Assembly (NCBI GenBank): GCA_031216915.1
Contig: CM062292.1
Coordinates: forward strand, 67,754,790 to 67,818,789
Direction: 5' to 3'
Length of the DNA stretch: 64,000 nucleotides
DNA from: Pictodentalium vernedei
Taxonomy: Eukaryota; Mollusca; Scaphopoda; Dentaliida; Dentaliidae
Shown here: one piece after another, positions 20,401 to 35,400 of the stretch
Layout: each line of letters opens with the position of its first letter
Numbering within the stretch: the first letter of the stretch is position 1
The notes under the pieces: generated by a model
Told to the model about the DNA's origin: nothing
What the model saw: the letters and a program-made list of their open reading frames with translations, nothing else
Databases searched by the model: none
Program-made: the position numbers and the translations under genes

Positions 20401-23400
20401 CAAGCAAGTTTCAGCCAATGGACCTCTGGGAGTCTAGGTTCAACTCAGAGGTGAGAGGTCTGTCGCCTCAAACTATGCTTATAATTTAGACAGAGTTGAT
20501 ATTTTACGGAAATACAAATGAACAAGTGGAATCACAGGAGTCTGAAATTCTATCAGTATAGCTATAATTCACTTTCAACGTAATATTTACGTTCCCAACG
20601 TAATTATGTTGGGAACGAAAATATCACATTGAAAGTGAATTATAGCTATACTGATAGAATTTCAGACTCCTGTGGTGGAATAAGTTGGGAAAGCACAAAA
20701 TAGACTTCTTGGACCTGAAAATGCAACTTCTGACATCATGCCAACCTTCTGGAAGTGTATCATTTGTATCGTGATACACATGAAACAATACGATATGCAT
20801 ATTGTGTACAAATGTATCGCGATGCATTGAAATCGTGATGAATCGTTGTAGCCCTATTCTACAGACTAACAAAACAGAACTTTAACCCTTAAATTTTACT
20901 TCCTCAGAACGGGTACCATGAACATGCAATCATGAGGAGATCCTGCCGAAAATAGACATATTACCTTGGCAGTGGTTTCTAGTCAAGTCTTGGCTGCCTA
21001 AATGGGCAGCCAAGACTTGACTAGAAGTCACTGCTTGGCTACTGGCAATGCGCAGGTGGTGTTTTACTGGGTATTCAAGACATTTGTCCAGTCCCTCAAG
21101 GGGTAAGTTACCGATAGGTGCATGCCTTGCAAGTTACAAAAGGAAAAATATGTAAACATGCCTGAGCCTTTGAGAATGATTTTGAGTAATAGGATGTGAA
21201 ATTATTTAGGGATGAAAGGATTACTAAATAGTTGAGGAGCTTTTTGAAATATTCTGTGAGAAATAGTTAGTGATTAACCGATGTTTGGCAATAGCATCTG
21301 ACATCGGCCGATTTTAAGTCATCAGTTGACCATCGGTAGAGGTGTTTGAACATATCGGTCCATGCTGACGGTTACATGGAACAACTCTGGATCAAAATTG
21401 TTTGTATTTACATTCGATTAACAATATCATACAAGCACTAACAAACTTAATAAGTTGCCACAATGATTGGCAGGAATCAAGATTGGTCTAATCTTACTGA
21501 CTAGTCTGATCTTCTCCTCGATTGCTGCTCATGACACACCTGACATGTGTTGTGTGATGACGATTAAATGCGACATCGGCGTAAACAAATTAACAGCACA
21601 GCATCTTTGATTGTTGATCAAAAATGCTGCACTGTTAACTTGTTTCCCCTGATGTCGTGTTTTTATTTTAATACACACACTGACAAACTCTTGAGGCCAA
21701 CAAACCAATCAACCTGACTGTACTGTAAAATTAACCCTGTTCAATGTATTCTTAAACATACTACTCCTCTTGGTTGTTACTATCTGACATCAGCACTCAC
21801 AATCGGCAGATTGTGTGCTCAACTAATCAGCAAGCAGATGACGGTTGCAAATCCTTATCAATTAATCACTAGAAATAGTGGATTTTCAGTTATTCCCACT
21901 AATTCTTACAAACAAAATTATTTCTGCACTTCCTGCACTTTCATGATATTTATGACACTTCAAATAAATGATGAAACAAAGAAATATTGGCAGAAATTAT
22001 AGAACATAATGATTAAAATATGTTAGTTGGGAGATATTAACCCTTAAACCAATGTAATGGCCCAAATGAGCCAGAGCTACCCCAAAAAAACCAACATTCA
22101 CATTTCATTACTTTTTTCATTTTTGTGTCTCAAAAACATGGCTTATGACCTCCCATTGGAATGAGATCATCAAGCTCATTTGAATGCGAGGGTCATAAGC
22201 TATGTTTGTGAGTCAAAAATTTAGTTATTCAGGAACGTTTTTGGCAAGTTTAATCTCCTATTTGTGTTATGTAAAGGGTTAACATAAAATTAAAATAAAG
22301 GTACTTACAACATCCCATATTGCATACTCCCTCTCACTGGAGCGTGAGAACCCCGTAGTAAATATTTTATTTGTGTCACCTAGAAAAACAGATTTGGATG
22401 CTCGAACACCAGGATGACAATCTGTTTCCTGAAAGAAAAGAGTTGTTAACACATTACTTTACGAATCAACCACATCTGCCCACGTAATTTACATATTACA
22501 CAGTCGGAAAAAAAAAAATGTTTCCAAAAATTTCAACAAAACCACATCATGTGACCCCCTCACTGGAATGAGCTCAACAAGCTCGTTCCAATGAGGGATC
22601 ACATGATGTGGTTTTACTGAATTTTTTTTAAACATTTTAAAAATCAATAATTAAAATAAATTTTAATATCATCTGCGTTGGGTAAAGGGTTAAACTCAAT
22701 GACTTTGTGACCGGTCCCCATGGTATCGAAAAATTCAAATTATTTATTTATTCATTGGTGTTTCAGCTCACTTTCAGCAGTATGTTTGGATGTGTAATGA
22801 CTACAACACAAGCATAAAGTAAAATGTAGCCAATCATTTACACCTATACTGTCCACGTTGGAGGAATTTCACCCAAGGCACAGTTACAGGGTTTGACTAA
22901 AGCTGGGAGGTTTTGATTTTTCAGATTCAGTTTTGGTTCAGTTTCGGTTCAATTGTTCTATGTGTTAAGAACAGATAGCAAATTACACTTCAGGCTCCTT
23001 ACCATGGTAAAAATCCACAACAGTTTTTACGACATTATTCAGCATAAAAGCCCTGTCTGTAATCTCCATTGGATTCAGCCAAACTTTCCTTTGATCATTC
23101 TTAGGGGTTCTATGGGATCATCTGCTAGGCCTATTCAGTCAGAAACTACAAGCACTGTCACATTGCCGAAGCTGTGACGATTCGTGCAACGCCAATGATG
23201 TTTTAAAACTCGTTGGTGACAAAAAAAAACTTGTTGGTGACAAAAAAACCCTGTTGGTAACAAGTCCATAAATGTGGCAGAAATTATCTAAATGACATGC
23301 ACTAGTGAGAGGATGTAGACATCATAAAGATACACTTACATACCAAGTATGGTGTCATTCCATCAAGAATTTTATGGTGGGAGTTATGGTGCTTTTTAAA

Positions 23401-26400
23401 CTTGTTGGTGACAGACCGACCGACCGACAGACAGACCAACATTGCCACATATAGAGCTGCTTGTCGCAGCTAAAAAACATTTATAAATCAGGGGAACAAA
23501 TGAATCAAGTTATGTTGTTTTCTCATTGTCACATTATCTCCCTTATTTACAAGTCTGCTGGATGAGTCAATAAGGGTGAAAATGTGACAATTAGAAGACG
23601 ACATATTCACCCCTTTGCCGGATACACTATGTGACATAGTGGTCACTAGACCAGTTCCCTTCCAGTAAGATAGTTTTATCAGTTTATGCACTAACACAGT
23701 AAAACTGTTCGGACTGTTTTTGCTGGGTCTTACGGTTTGGTTTTCCAGGTTGCAACAAAAACTGGAACTGAGCCGAAAAAAAAGAACCAGCCACACTATA
23801 ATGTATGTTGGGGAGTCTGACAGTTGCTCGCCATTGCTCTGTGGTTCTCTCCGGGTACTCCAGCTTCCTCAACACGTAAAATGGTCCGATATGAGGAGAT
23901 CTTGGCTATCGAAAGTGTCGTTAAACCCAATAAATAAAATAATAAATAAATTCAGTCAGAAAAAAACCTAAATCAGAGTTACTAAATCATAAAGTTGAAA
24001 TGATCTATTTTGTGATCTGATTGTCACATTTCTCCCTTATGGACTTGTCCGGTGGACAAGTCCATAAGGGTGAAAATGTGACAATGAGAACATGATGTAT
24101 TCGCCGCTTTGCCAGATAGACTTAAGTAACGAGAGACCATAGTGATCACTAGCCTAGTTCCCTCCCGGTAAGATAGTTTGATCAGTTTATGCACAAACAC
24201 AGTTTTTGCTGGGTTCAGTGGTTTCATTTTCCAGTTTGGCACAAAAACCGGAACTGAACTGGAAAAGCGAAAAAACGCCCAGGCCTAGGTTCGACACAGG
24301 TGTTGATATTCAGCCCTTTCACAATGCGAAATTGGCAGGGTATTTTTTCCCCAATTTCCGGCCCAAAATTCCCAGTCTGCTCAGGTTCTTCCTCCTCTTG
24401 TTTCAGTTCTTAGTCATTACTCTTTTTAACCCTTTACCCAACGTAACGGCCAAAACCGGCCAGCGCTATTCTCAAAAATCGCCAATTAATTTTCATTATT
24501 TTTTCATTTTTTGTCTCAAAAACATAGATTATGACCCCTCGTTGGAACGAGCTCGTCGAGCTCGTTCCAACGAGTGGTCATAACCTATGTTTTTGAGACA
24601 AAAAATGAAAAAAATAGTTATTCAAGAATTTTTTTTGCAAGTGTCGTCTGCTTTTCATGTTAGGTAAAGGGTTAAAAGGCACAAGACGTGACCACTTGAC
24701 AAAAATGCAGCGAGTTAATCACAGAAAGCTATATTACTGCAATGCTTTATTAAAATAAATCAGTGTTCAGTGATCTCTTGTAACCCAATCTTGTAACCCA
24801 ATTTCGAGTGTCAAAAAAAGGAAATTCCATTACATATGCGTACTGCATACAGCACTTGTATCTTCATCAGTAATCTGTCAAATATTAGGCATAAAACACG
24901 TTTACAAAATTTCCTCGCTCTCCAATACTGCCAATAATATGCAAATTAGTGAAGTGTCAAGAGTTATTCATAAAACACGCCTACAAAATTTCTTCGCACT
25001 CCAATACAGTGCAAATTAATGAAGTGTCAGACTTTTGTTCTGATAATAATGAGTAACTGATTTTTGACAATGAGGGGGTGATTTTCTTAAGTAAGCTTGC
25101 ATGCAGTGAATGCAAATTAGAAGGTTGAATGATAATTAATATCAAAACAAAGTGACACAAGTTCCGATTCAATGCAAGAAACAAACACTATGATGACTTG
25201 TTTAGTTTTTTATACTATAATGGTTACAATACAGTGTTTTCGTGCAAACAGCGCCTCTAGCGGTTTAAAACCCAACCTTTAATGGAGGATAGAAGTTCCT
25301 GGAATTATCTGATTGGTGAAAATGAACTGAGCTTGTAAGTGTAAATAAAATTTTAAAATTTTTAAAGTGCATGTTTTGGAAAAGATATAAAGTATTGGTG
25401 ACTATTGTCTTCTGAAATGTGTGAGAGAAGATTAAAACTGGGTGGGGGTAGGTAAAAATATGTCTATTTCATTCAGTGCGAAACTGGACAGGAGTACAGG
25501 AAGCTCCAAATTTAAAGGCAAAATTCACATGGCGACCTATATTTTTTTTCAGTATATTTTTTTCATGAGATGATAAACTAAATGGATAGATGGTTGTTTT
25601 TGCCCAAATCAGCTTGATGAGATGGGGAGAGGAGGAAAGGTTAGTACTGTCGTCAATGGAAAAAAACCCGCTGTATTGTAACCTAAATGAACCATGTGTC
25701 ATTTGTGTTGGGGAATCCATGTGAGAAATGTTTTGAGAGTATTCTCCCTTGATGTGCAGACAATACAAATTAACTGATGATCATCTAAAATCATTGTTGA
25801 CAGGTATAAATCTGATGTGAGGAAGGTTTCCCTGTGAATGCTACCATTGGGGATAGGATGATTCAGTGATAGCACAATGTATCACGATACAATTATCAGT
25901 GATTTTTGTAATAGTACACTTTTTTGTGTTACAGGCTGATGGGCAAGATTAGGTTGTCATTGCTATGATAAATGATTTTTCAGCCATGCACAAAATATAT
26001 TTTTCAGATTGTAAATGATATACATAATCAGTATTGTACAGGGTTACCCAGTATTAGTTAGATAAGGCCACACAAAGTAGATATTCTGTTTCTCAGGCCA
26101 TTATTTGTAAAATTGCATGTAGGCAAGCGTTTTTTTATTTTATGTTTTATTTCTGTAATTATTTCTTTGCCATCAAAAGTTCATGTTCTTGGTTTTTGTT
26201 TTAGATCTTATAATTTATAGAATAGCATGGGTGGTGATGTATTATTTCCTTTGAGAGCAAGAAGGCTTTGCAGTACTAAAGCGCTGCAAAGCCTTCTTGC
26301 AATCAAGGGACAAATTTATAAATTATTTTAACTTGGGTAAAATGTCAGACATAAACCATTTAATTTTTATTCATCTGCGCTGGCACTTGTGCCATTCAGA

Positions 26401-29400
26401 ATAACCCTTCACACTCGTGTGTCGTTCTGTGTTTTTCTGGTGATGATACCAGAGAAGTGACAGCTCAGTACATGCCACAATGTGCATTACTATTATTCTT
26501 TGGGCATCTCTGAATCTGGGATACTTTCCCAATGGCATTTGAGCATGATTTTTTCATATTCCTAACACAAAATTTTTCAATCTCAGGCCCCTCTTCAAAC
26601 AAAAATTTAATTCTCAATTGATGTCCCGAACTGGGCGGACATGAGCCTCCTGAAAATCATTAAGTGCCAACTTAATAAAGCGATGAATGTATTTGAACTC
26701 GAGAGCAAATGGAAAGTTGTTTTTTAACCCTTTACCCAACGTACAGGGTATCAAAATTTATTATTTTAAATACTGCTTTTTTAAATTTTTCAAAATAGTT
26801 CAACAAAACCATATCATGGGATCCCTCAATGGAATGAGCTCATTCCAATGAGGGGTCACATGATATGGTTTCGTAGAAAAATTTGAAAAATATATTTTTT
26901 TGAACTGCTCAGTTTCACAATTACGCATGCAGATGTGGCCGATTTGTTTGGTAAAGGGTAAACACTTAAGAGTCTGGAGATTTTTAAACATTTTTGCTAT
27001 ACTTTGAAAGTCTACCTTCTGTGGCATTGCAGTTGTTACTAATCAAGTCTTGGCTGCCTACAGAGGCAGCCAAAACTTGACTAGAAACAACTGAAAAGGT
27101 ACTTAGAAAACAAGTTTTAAGTTTACCCAAACAGTGCATATTGGACACCTGTTTCTTTGCATTAAAAAGTTATCAAATTCAGAATTAGGCCCTTAAGGGT
27201 TAACACTCTGATGTCAAAATATCAAAATCAATGTGCCACTATGTTCCATAATACAACTAGAACTTTAATCAATTTAGTCTTGTCTGACAGAGCTCACTGA
27301 GCTCTGTTAGACAAGGCTAAGGCCTAAAAAAATAAAAAATCTGTTTCTCAGGCCCTCCCGCAAAGCATTTTGGCTGCCGCATGCTCTCTTTTTATAACCA
27401 ATGTAATCTTTAAAAAAAAAAAATTAAATAGTTTATGTCTGATATTTTACCGAAGTTAAAAAAAATTGATAAATTTGTCCCTTGAGTGCAAGAAGGCTTT
27501 GCAATGCCTTAGCATTGCAAAGCCTTCTTGCTCTCAAGGGATGAAATACACCACCACCCATGCTATTCCATAGATTATGAGGCCAAAAACATAAACCAAG
27601 AACATGAATTTTGATGGCAAAAAATAATTACAGAAATAAAAAATAAAATAAAAAACCGCTCACAATTTTACAAATAATGGCCTGAGAAACAGAAGATCTA
27701 CTTTGTATGGACTAAATTAGTTAAATTTGTATCTGCATTATGGGAAAAATTTGCGATTTGAAATTTTGGCATCTTGACATCAGGCTGTAGAGCGTTAATA
27801 GCACGAGAAAAGTTTAATTGAAAGGGATATAGAAACAGTATTGAACTTTATTTCCTGTAACTATTTATTTATTTATTGTTGTTTAAGGTCACATACTTAT
27901 GCACAATGGCTAATCATGACCGTGACAGTTTTATGGGTGGAGGAAGCCGGAGTACCCAGAGAGAACCACCAAGCAACGACGAGCAGCTGTCAGCTCTCCA
28001 ACATCGTAACTCTGAACTCTGCAAAGCAGCACAGGCAGGGTTAGATTGGTTGAAGACATGCGCACCATCGACGTGCAGTACGCCTCAGTACACAGCGTCA
28101 CCGTGCCTTCATGTAGGCAATCGGGGTGAAGTGTCTTGCCCAAGGACACAACGCGGTTGCCGCAGGTGGGATTCGAACCGAGGACCTCTCGGCTTGCAGC
28201 CTGCACCTCTACCAACTGAGCCACCGCGCTCCCCTGTGACTATTTCTTATAAACCTTACTACATGTAGTACACATGTAGCTGCTTCTGTATTACTGTTCT
28301 CGTTCCATTTGGAGGAACTATTTCTTATTCTTTGTAAGTTTCTTCTCCAGCAAAACAAATTCCCAATTGGAGCCCTCAAAATGCAAATTTTCACAATGGT
28401 ATAAGCCTCAAACCCTTTCCCAAAGAGTTTAGAAGAATCCCTGATTATTATGATCTGGTCCATTTCCAAAGTCGAATGCAGGCAAAACTTACAATTTTTT
28501 AATATCAAATCTTCAGTGCATCAAAGTTTTGTGCAAAACACACAGGCCATGTGCCTCCCTCTGAAATCAAAGCCAATAGAGCTAAGCAATTAAATGGAGT
28601 TTCCTGGGTCATATTCTGGTTACAATGACCAAAATAATGTTAAAATAGGTTTGATATTTTTGTATAAAGACTTTGAACAAGCTATTTATTGAAAATGGAA
28701 TATGTTTTCATTGTTGAAATTCACTAAAAAAAAAAAACAAATGAGGTGTCTTAAGCTGAGTTTGTATAGTACTTACGCTGAGTTTGTATAGTACTTCTGG
28801 TTTTGTCCATCACGTTTGGTAAAGTGTGGATTTAGATGAGATCTAGTCTAAGGCTGTACAGTGCACAGGTTAGTTACTCAATTAAAAATGATTTTTTTTT
28901 ATAACAAGAAAGTGTGACTAACCCTGTACATTGACTAACTAAGGCTGTAAAAATACACAGGGTTACTTGGTTACATGTTGTTGTTACATGAGTGCAAGCC
29001 AGAGAAAAAAAACCCACTGACATCTGCAAAATTTTGTCGCTTGTTTGATAGAGTTTCTTTCCATTTTACTGCAGGCTATCGCCAAGCCAGAAAATAACCA
29101 GACTGTCATCTGCAAAATGAGGTCCCCAGAGGGTGAATTCAGTGATGCTACCCTGCTATAGCAGGGTAGCATCACTAAATTTACCGTCTGTAAACCTCAA
29201 TCTGAATCAGGGTCTCAAGAATAAATAGAAAGAGGTACCCAGAGGATAAATTGGCCCACTGTATGGGATAGCATCATCAAATTCACCCTCTGGACACCTC
29301 ATTCTGCAAATGTCAGACTGCTTATTTTCAGGCCTGCATGAGTGCAGGATTTCAGGAACTAATGGATTTACTTATACAGGACTGAGGAAATATTTTTTAA

Positions 29401-32400
29401 AGTGAATTCCAAAAATAAAAACATATTCTATTTTCAGTTAATAGCATATTTTTGATGGATTTTATCAAAAATATTGTGAAGTAAAGAGGTTTGTGAATGA
29501 ATATTGACAGTGCATTCAATATATAAATGTATAAAATCATACAATAAATACTCACTACTACTATATCACCCATTCTTGGATCTATTACCCGTAATCTTTT
29601 ATCTTTACAAGTCGTACAAAATAAGCTACCATCTCTGTTCCATGATATGGAAAGAATTGTGTTGTCATGCCCTTCGATTATATTTATTGGCTCTGCTTGT
29701 TCCACATTCCATAATATACACTGAAAAATAAAGTGAATCAGTTTTGATTCTCGCAAACACCCAGAATTTTCAGTTCTTAAATAATTTAGAATTTGAGATT
29801 GATATTATACTCCTGTGAATCCAACCAGTACAAATTCCAGAATAAAAAGACAAACCTCATATTTATATACAAGAGTTTTGGGGTTTGGTTTCACATTTAT
29901 TTATTTATTTATTGGTGTTTAAGGTTACATACTTCTGCACAATGGCAAATCACGACCACGATATAAAGTCAAGTTCAGCCAAGCGTTTATACCCAAGCTG
30001 CCCATTTTAGAGGACTTCCACACCAGGCATTGATTACCGGGTCCTATTTTACCGGTAAAACAGAGCTTGTTTACCACAGTAAAGGGTTGGGTTCCAATAT
30101 TTGAGAGTTATTTGTCTTACATGTACATGTAGAACATATGTCCCAACATACTGGCTTTTGGTGGTCTTGGCGAGGGAATTTACAGTACCTTGGCTGTGGT
30201 TTCTAGTGAAATCTTGGATGACTGTACAGGCAGCCAAGATTTCCCTAGACACCCCACTGTTAAGTTAAAGTGTTACCTTATTGTGAGGGTGCAAAAAATA
30301 AGTAGAATTCACCCTGTAAGCAGTGACCCATCGAAGGAGTAAATTGAGGGAGAACTCACTTCTTCCTCTACAGACTTCAGGGAGAAGTTAACTATAAACA
30401 GAAAGAGAAGCATGAATAATGGGCCTTTCCATGATTGCAACATTAAAATTATAGTTTTCTCACAATTATAAATAATTTACTAAAGCGGAGAGAAATAAAG
30501 AAAAAAAAAAAACATGTTTATGTTATTTATTATACGCCAAACGATAGATTATCGAAAAAAATTGCGGAAAGAAATCGTATCCCCACTGTGAAGATATAGA
30601 AATTTTCACTTTCATGGTATCAATCAAAATGGCAGCTTTCAAAGCATCACTTCAAGGTGAATACGAGTCAAATTATCACTGGATATGATCAATTTGTTCT
30701 AGAAAAGTGTAATGAAAAGACAATCTAGTGTTTTTGAGTGGATACTGATCAGTTCCAGCAATAATTCAACCTTGAATTGATGCATGGACCCCGCCAGCTG
30801 AATCAGATCGCAAGACGCTACCTGTCCCAAGTACTGAAAATCACTTCTGCATATCAATGCGCATCAGCCGTTTACTTTCTTGTATCAATTCAAGGTTGAA
30901 ACGAGTAGAATTGTCGATAGCAATGATCAGATTATTATAAAAAGCAAATAATAAAAAGAACATCTAGTGTTTTTGAGTGGATAACGAAACTTATCTCACT
31001 CGTGACTGAGACAAATGGTTATTTTCGTAAATAAACGTCTCGGCCACGAGTTAGATAATTTTTGGTATCCACTCAAAAACACTAGATATCCACTATTTAT
31101 TATGAAAACAAATTCCAAGAAGTATATAATTTTACAAAGTACAGATCACACAAGTAATTCCAGAAGGACTCTCTTCTGGAGCAAGAACTCTTGGAAACTA
31201 ATAAAATGCATCTCAATAATGTCAACTAGATAGACATTTTGTACACTTCAGATGTGAATTAAAAGTGAAGTTTTCACCCCACAGTGTTATTTTCTAGAAA
31301 AATGCCCTCTATAAGAGTTTTTAGTTCGAAAAGTTGTTTTGAAAGAATGTTCAAACACAAACTCACATGACTTTTGCTAACTGTCACCTATTTTCAAAGT
31401 AAGTATATATATATTACTGTGAATATTAGCTAAAAATTCATTTAATATTTCCAACGAAAAATCTTATTAGATGGTTACCATTTTTAATGGTGCACAAAAT
31501 TCACCCACTATCAAGGTAGACTGAATATTCACAAGAGGACATCATAGTTGTTTTTATAGAAGGCAGAGCGATATTTGCCAGTGCGAGGAAACGTCTTTGC
31601 CAAAGTCACCTAGTCTCTGTTTGTAGGACACTTTCGGAATCCTGAATGCTGTGAATAGTAAATACCTTTCCCAGAAACATTGCAGGGATTCTATTGGGTG
31701 TCTACAGGGGCCGAATATGGGACCCTTTCCCAATAGTGTTTTGACATTATTTTTCCCAATTCAAACCAAAATTTTCCAAATCTCACTCCTCATTCAAATA
31801 AAAATTTAATTCTTTAATTCTTAAAGGTCTAATTTTGATTTTCATCACTTTTTACTGCAACAAAACAGGTGCCTCAACAGGCAGTTTTTGGATACATTTG
31901 CAAGTTACATCCCAAGGACCTTGTCAGTTGTTTCTAGGCAAGTCTTGGCTGCCTTCATAGGCAGCCAAGGCTTGTCTAGACACAACTACAAAGCCACAGA
32001 ATGCTGACTGCTAAGACTTGCCTAGACACAACTACAAAGCCACAGAATGCTGACTATTGCATAAATATCTTCATCATTTAATAGTACAGTAGAACCTGTC
32101 TTGAGAGACCACCCCTTTTGCCGAGCATAATGTATAAGAACAATTTATTAAATACTGATTACAGAGACTCATCATTATTTCATACGACCGTTTGTTAGGC
32201 CTAAAAAAATTAAAAATCTGTTTCTCAGGCCCTCCCACATGGTCCTTTTGGCTACCACATGCTCTCTTTTTATAACCAATTTAAACTTAAAAAAAATAAA
32301 AATTAAATGGTTTATGTCTGATATTTTACCCAAGTTGAAAAAATTGATGAATTTGTCCCTTGAGTGCAAGAAGGCTTTGCAATGCTTTAGCATTGCAAAG

Positions 32401-35400
32401 CCTTCTTGCACTCAAGGGATGAAATACACCAACATTTAGCATCGCAAAGCCTTCTTGCACTCAAGAGATGAAATACACCACCACCCATGCTATTCTGTAG
32501 ATTATGAGGCCCAAAACTTGAACCAAGAACATGAACTTTTGATGGCAAAGAAGTAGTTACTGAAATAAAAAATAAAATAAAAAACCGCTCGCCCGTATGC
32601 AATTTTACAAATAATGGCCTAAGAAACAGAAGATCTATTTTGTGTGGCCTTATAAAATTTACAACATGTACTATACATTTAGTAGCTTCTGTATTTATGT
32701 TCTCAGTTCAATATGAAGGTAGTAACATTATTCTTTGTGTGTTTCTTCTCCCAAACAAATTCACAACTGGAGCTTTCATGACGCAAATTTTCTCAACTTC
32801 AAGGGACCCTTTCCCAAAGAGGGTAGAAAAATTCCTGCACTGATCCACCAAGTCAGACGTTTTACCATCGTCTATTGGGTTATACCAATATTACATTTTA
32901 TTGTCTTTCCTTGGTACATACAGACAGAATATTTAGAAATAGGAATAATAAGTATTTTTGGTGTTTTGCAATGTTTTCAGTCATGATTCGCCTGTGCAGA
33001 GGTAATCCACTCTCAACATATTGAACAAGCTAACACTTCCCGTGTTAGGGAATAAAAACAATCCCGAGTATTAACATGACAATAGAAATTCAAGATGCCA
33101 AAAAGTTAAGAATAACCGACCATTTTCTTCATGTTTGCAAACCTGAACTTACCTGATAATCTAATCCTGTACTCAATAAAATATTTTCAGATGTGGGATG
33201 CCATTCCAAGTAGGTAACTCTCCGCCTGTGTCCATGAAGATCAACAATCCAATCTGTAAGATTACTATGTAAACCATCTTCAGGTATCTGCCATATTTTA
33301 ACCTATAAAAGAAATAGAAAAGATGAAGTTTGAAAAGCACTAAAAAGAATTTTGTAATTCTGAAAGATTATTTGCTGCTGAAGAACTTTTAACCCTTTCC
33401 CAAACATAGACGACACTTGCAAAATAATTTATTGAATAACTAAAGGTTTTCAGTTTTATGACCCATCATTGGAGTGGACTCAACAAGCTCATTCAAATGA
33501 GAGTTCATAAGCTACATTTTCGAGACAAGAGCTGAAAAAAATATTGAAAATTTAATGTCTATTTTTGTGACTAGCCCAGGCTGGCCTTTGCCATTATGTT
33601 AGGTGAAGGGTTAACTGGTGATAACAACAAACATCTCTCTCTAATCCAGAAATGAATATTCCGTTTCTAACTGCAAAACTTAAATGGCATTTTATATTCA
33701 GAACACAACAAGAGCTATTGCTCAAGGCAATTATACCCCTACTCCAGTGCTGGACTGATGAAGCTTAGATGAATTAAAAACAAAGTAAAGACCAAAAAAA
33801 TCATGAAAAATTGACAAAGCCAGTAAGGACAGTGACTCCGGTGAAAAATATGTACGCAACTTTTTAATAACATGTGTGGGAGTGGCTTGTCACATGGTTT
33901 CTTCGTACCAAATTTCATTGAAATCCATCCCCTCACTTGAGATATCAATGTGGACGTAAAAAAAGTAATGAAAAAATGACAATGTAAGTAAGGCTGAAAC
34001 GGTTATGATACTTTCATAACCGGTTAATCATATGGTATAACCACGGTTAACCGGTTAATCGGATATGTAAGGTATTCCAATTATAAAATTGCTATTTTTT
34101 ACCAAAACTTCTAAGTAATTTTCCAATGAAACTATACAAACATTGATATCATTAGAACCGGCTCGGTGAGCCGGTTCTAATGATATCTATGGTTGTATCA
34201 AATGTATGGTCTTATTAAGGCAGTAAAAAGTAACCATAGGCCCTGGGATGGTTATTTGAGGTTACTTTCTGGTTATTTTGGCCGCTCTGTTGGGAAAGGG
34301 GTTAAACTTCTATTTGCCATAAAATGCTTTACCATCATGGTTTTTAGAAACATTTGCACTGAATTATATTTGCATGTGATAAGAACGGTTAACCGGTTAT
34401 GAGCTTCAAAACCGGTTGTTCCAATAACCAATGGTTAACCGGATAACCAGTTAACTGTTTCAGCCCTAAATGTAAGGACTGCAAAGCTGGTGAAAAATAT
34501 GCGGACAACCTTTTTATAACATGTGCAGGGGAAGCTTGCCAAAGATCCCCGTACCAAATTTTATTGAAATCCATCCACTCACTGCTGAGATATTGCTACA
34601 GATGGATGCCTGTACGGATGACATGTGTGACACACAGATGGACGGATGGATGCATATAACCCAGTATACCCCCACCCCATTCTCTTTGATAGTGGGGTAT
34701 AATGAGAGTGGAGTACAGGGGACAGGAATCAATGACCAAAGTCAGGAGTTTTTCAGGTGTATACTCTATCTGAGTTGTGTTCTGTATTTATACCATGATT
34801 AAACTTGAATTAAGTGAATCAAGTTAGATTAGATTTTTCAAGAAAAATATCACTTCTGATTGACTGTTTTCTTTCTTGCATGTCACTGTTTTGTGTTGGC
34901 TCATTCCAATCAGGAGTCATGTGAGATGGTTTTGTTGAAACTTACAAAAAATACATTTTTTTTCCACCTGCTCAGTTTGTAAATTACGCAGACAGATACG
35001 ACCGGTTCCTTCGGTTAAGGGTTAACAAATTCAGACCATCAAAGTTATCCCTTTGAACTCTGATATCAAATAGTAAAGTTTTCAGCAGGAAATATTTCCT
35101 ATACAGTAGAACCTGTCTTGAGAGACCGCCCTTTGGGCCACACAAAAGTGGTCTCTCAAGACAAGGGGTCTCTCATAACAGGTTTCAGGTTTTCTCAAGT
35201 CAGTGAATAACCAACCACAAAATTCAGAAATGGAGAACAATAGATTTTTGTAATTACTTTGTTGTTGTTCTTTTTTATGAAGTTTTTGTAACAAATTGAA
35301 ATGGACTGTTATAAAAATAAATTAGTGTTGAAAATCTTCATTGAAGATTTTCAACACTAATTTATTTTTATAATTTTTATAACAGTCCATTTCAATTTGT

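Noticed and set aside
21255..21810. A fourth hAT MITE
   Set aside because: gacatcggc motifs and a central inverted repeat suggest one, but I could not find matching ends or an 8-bp duplication.
28150..28234. A tRNA gene on the minus strand
   Set aside because: A and B boxes are present but the 3' part continues into SINE body instead of closing an acceptor stem.
29504..29731. Plus-strand open frame overlapping coronin exon 4
   Set aside because: Antisense shadow of the exon; the minus-strand reading matches coronin.
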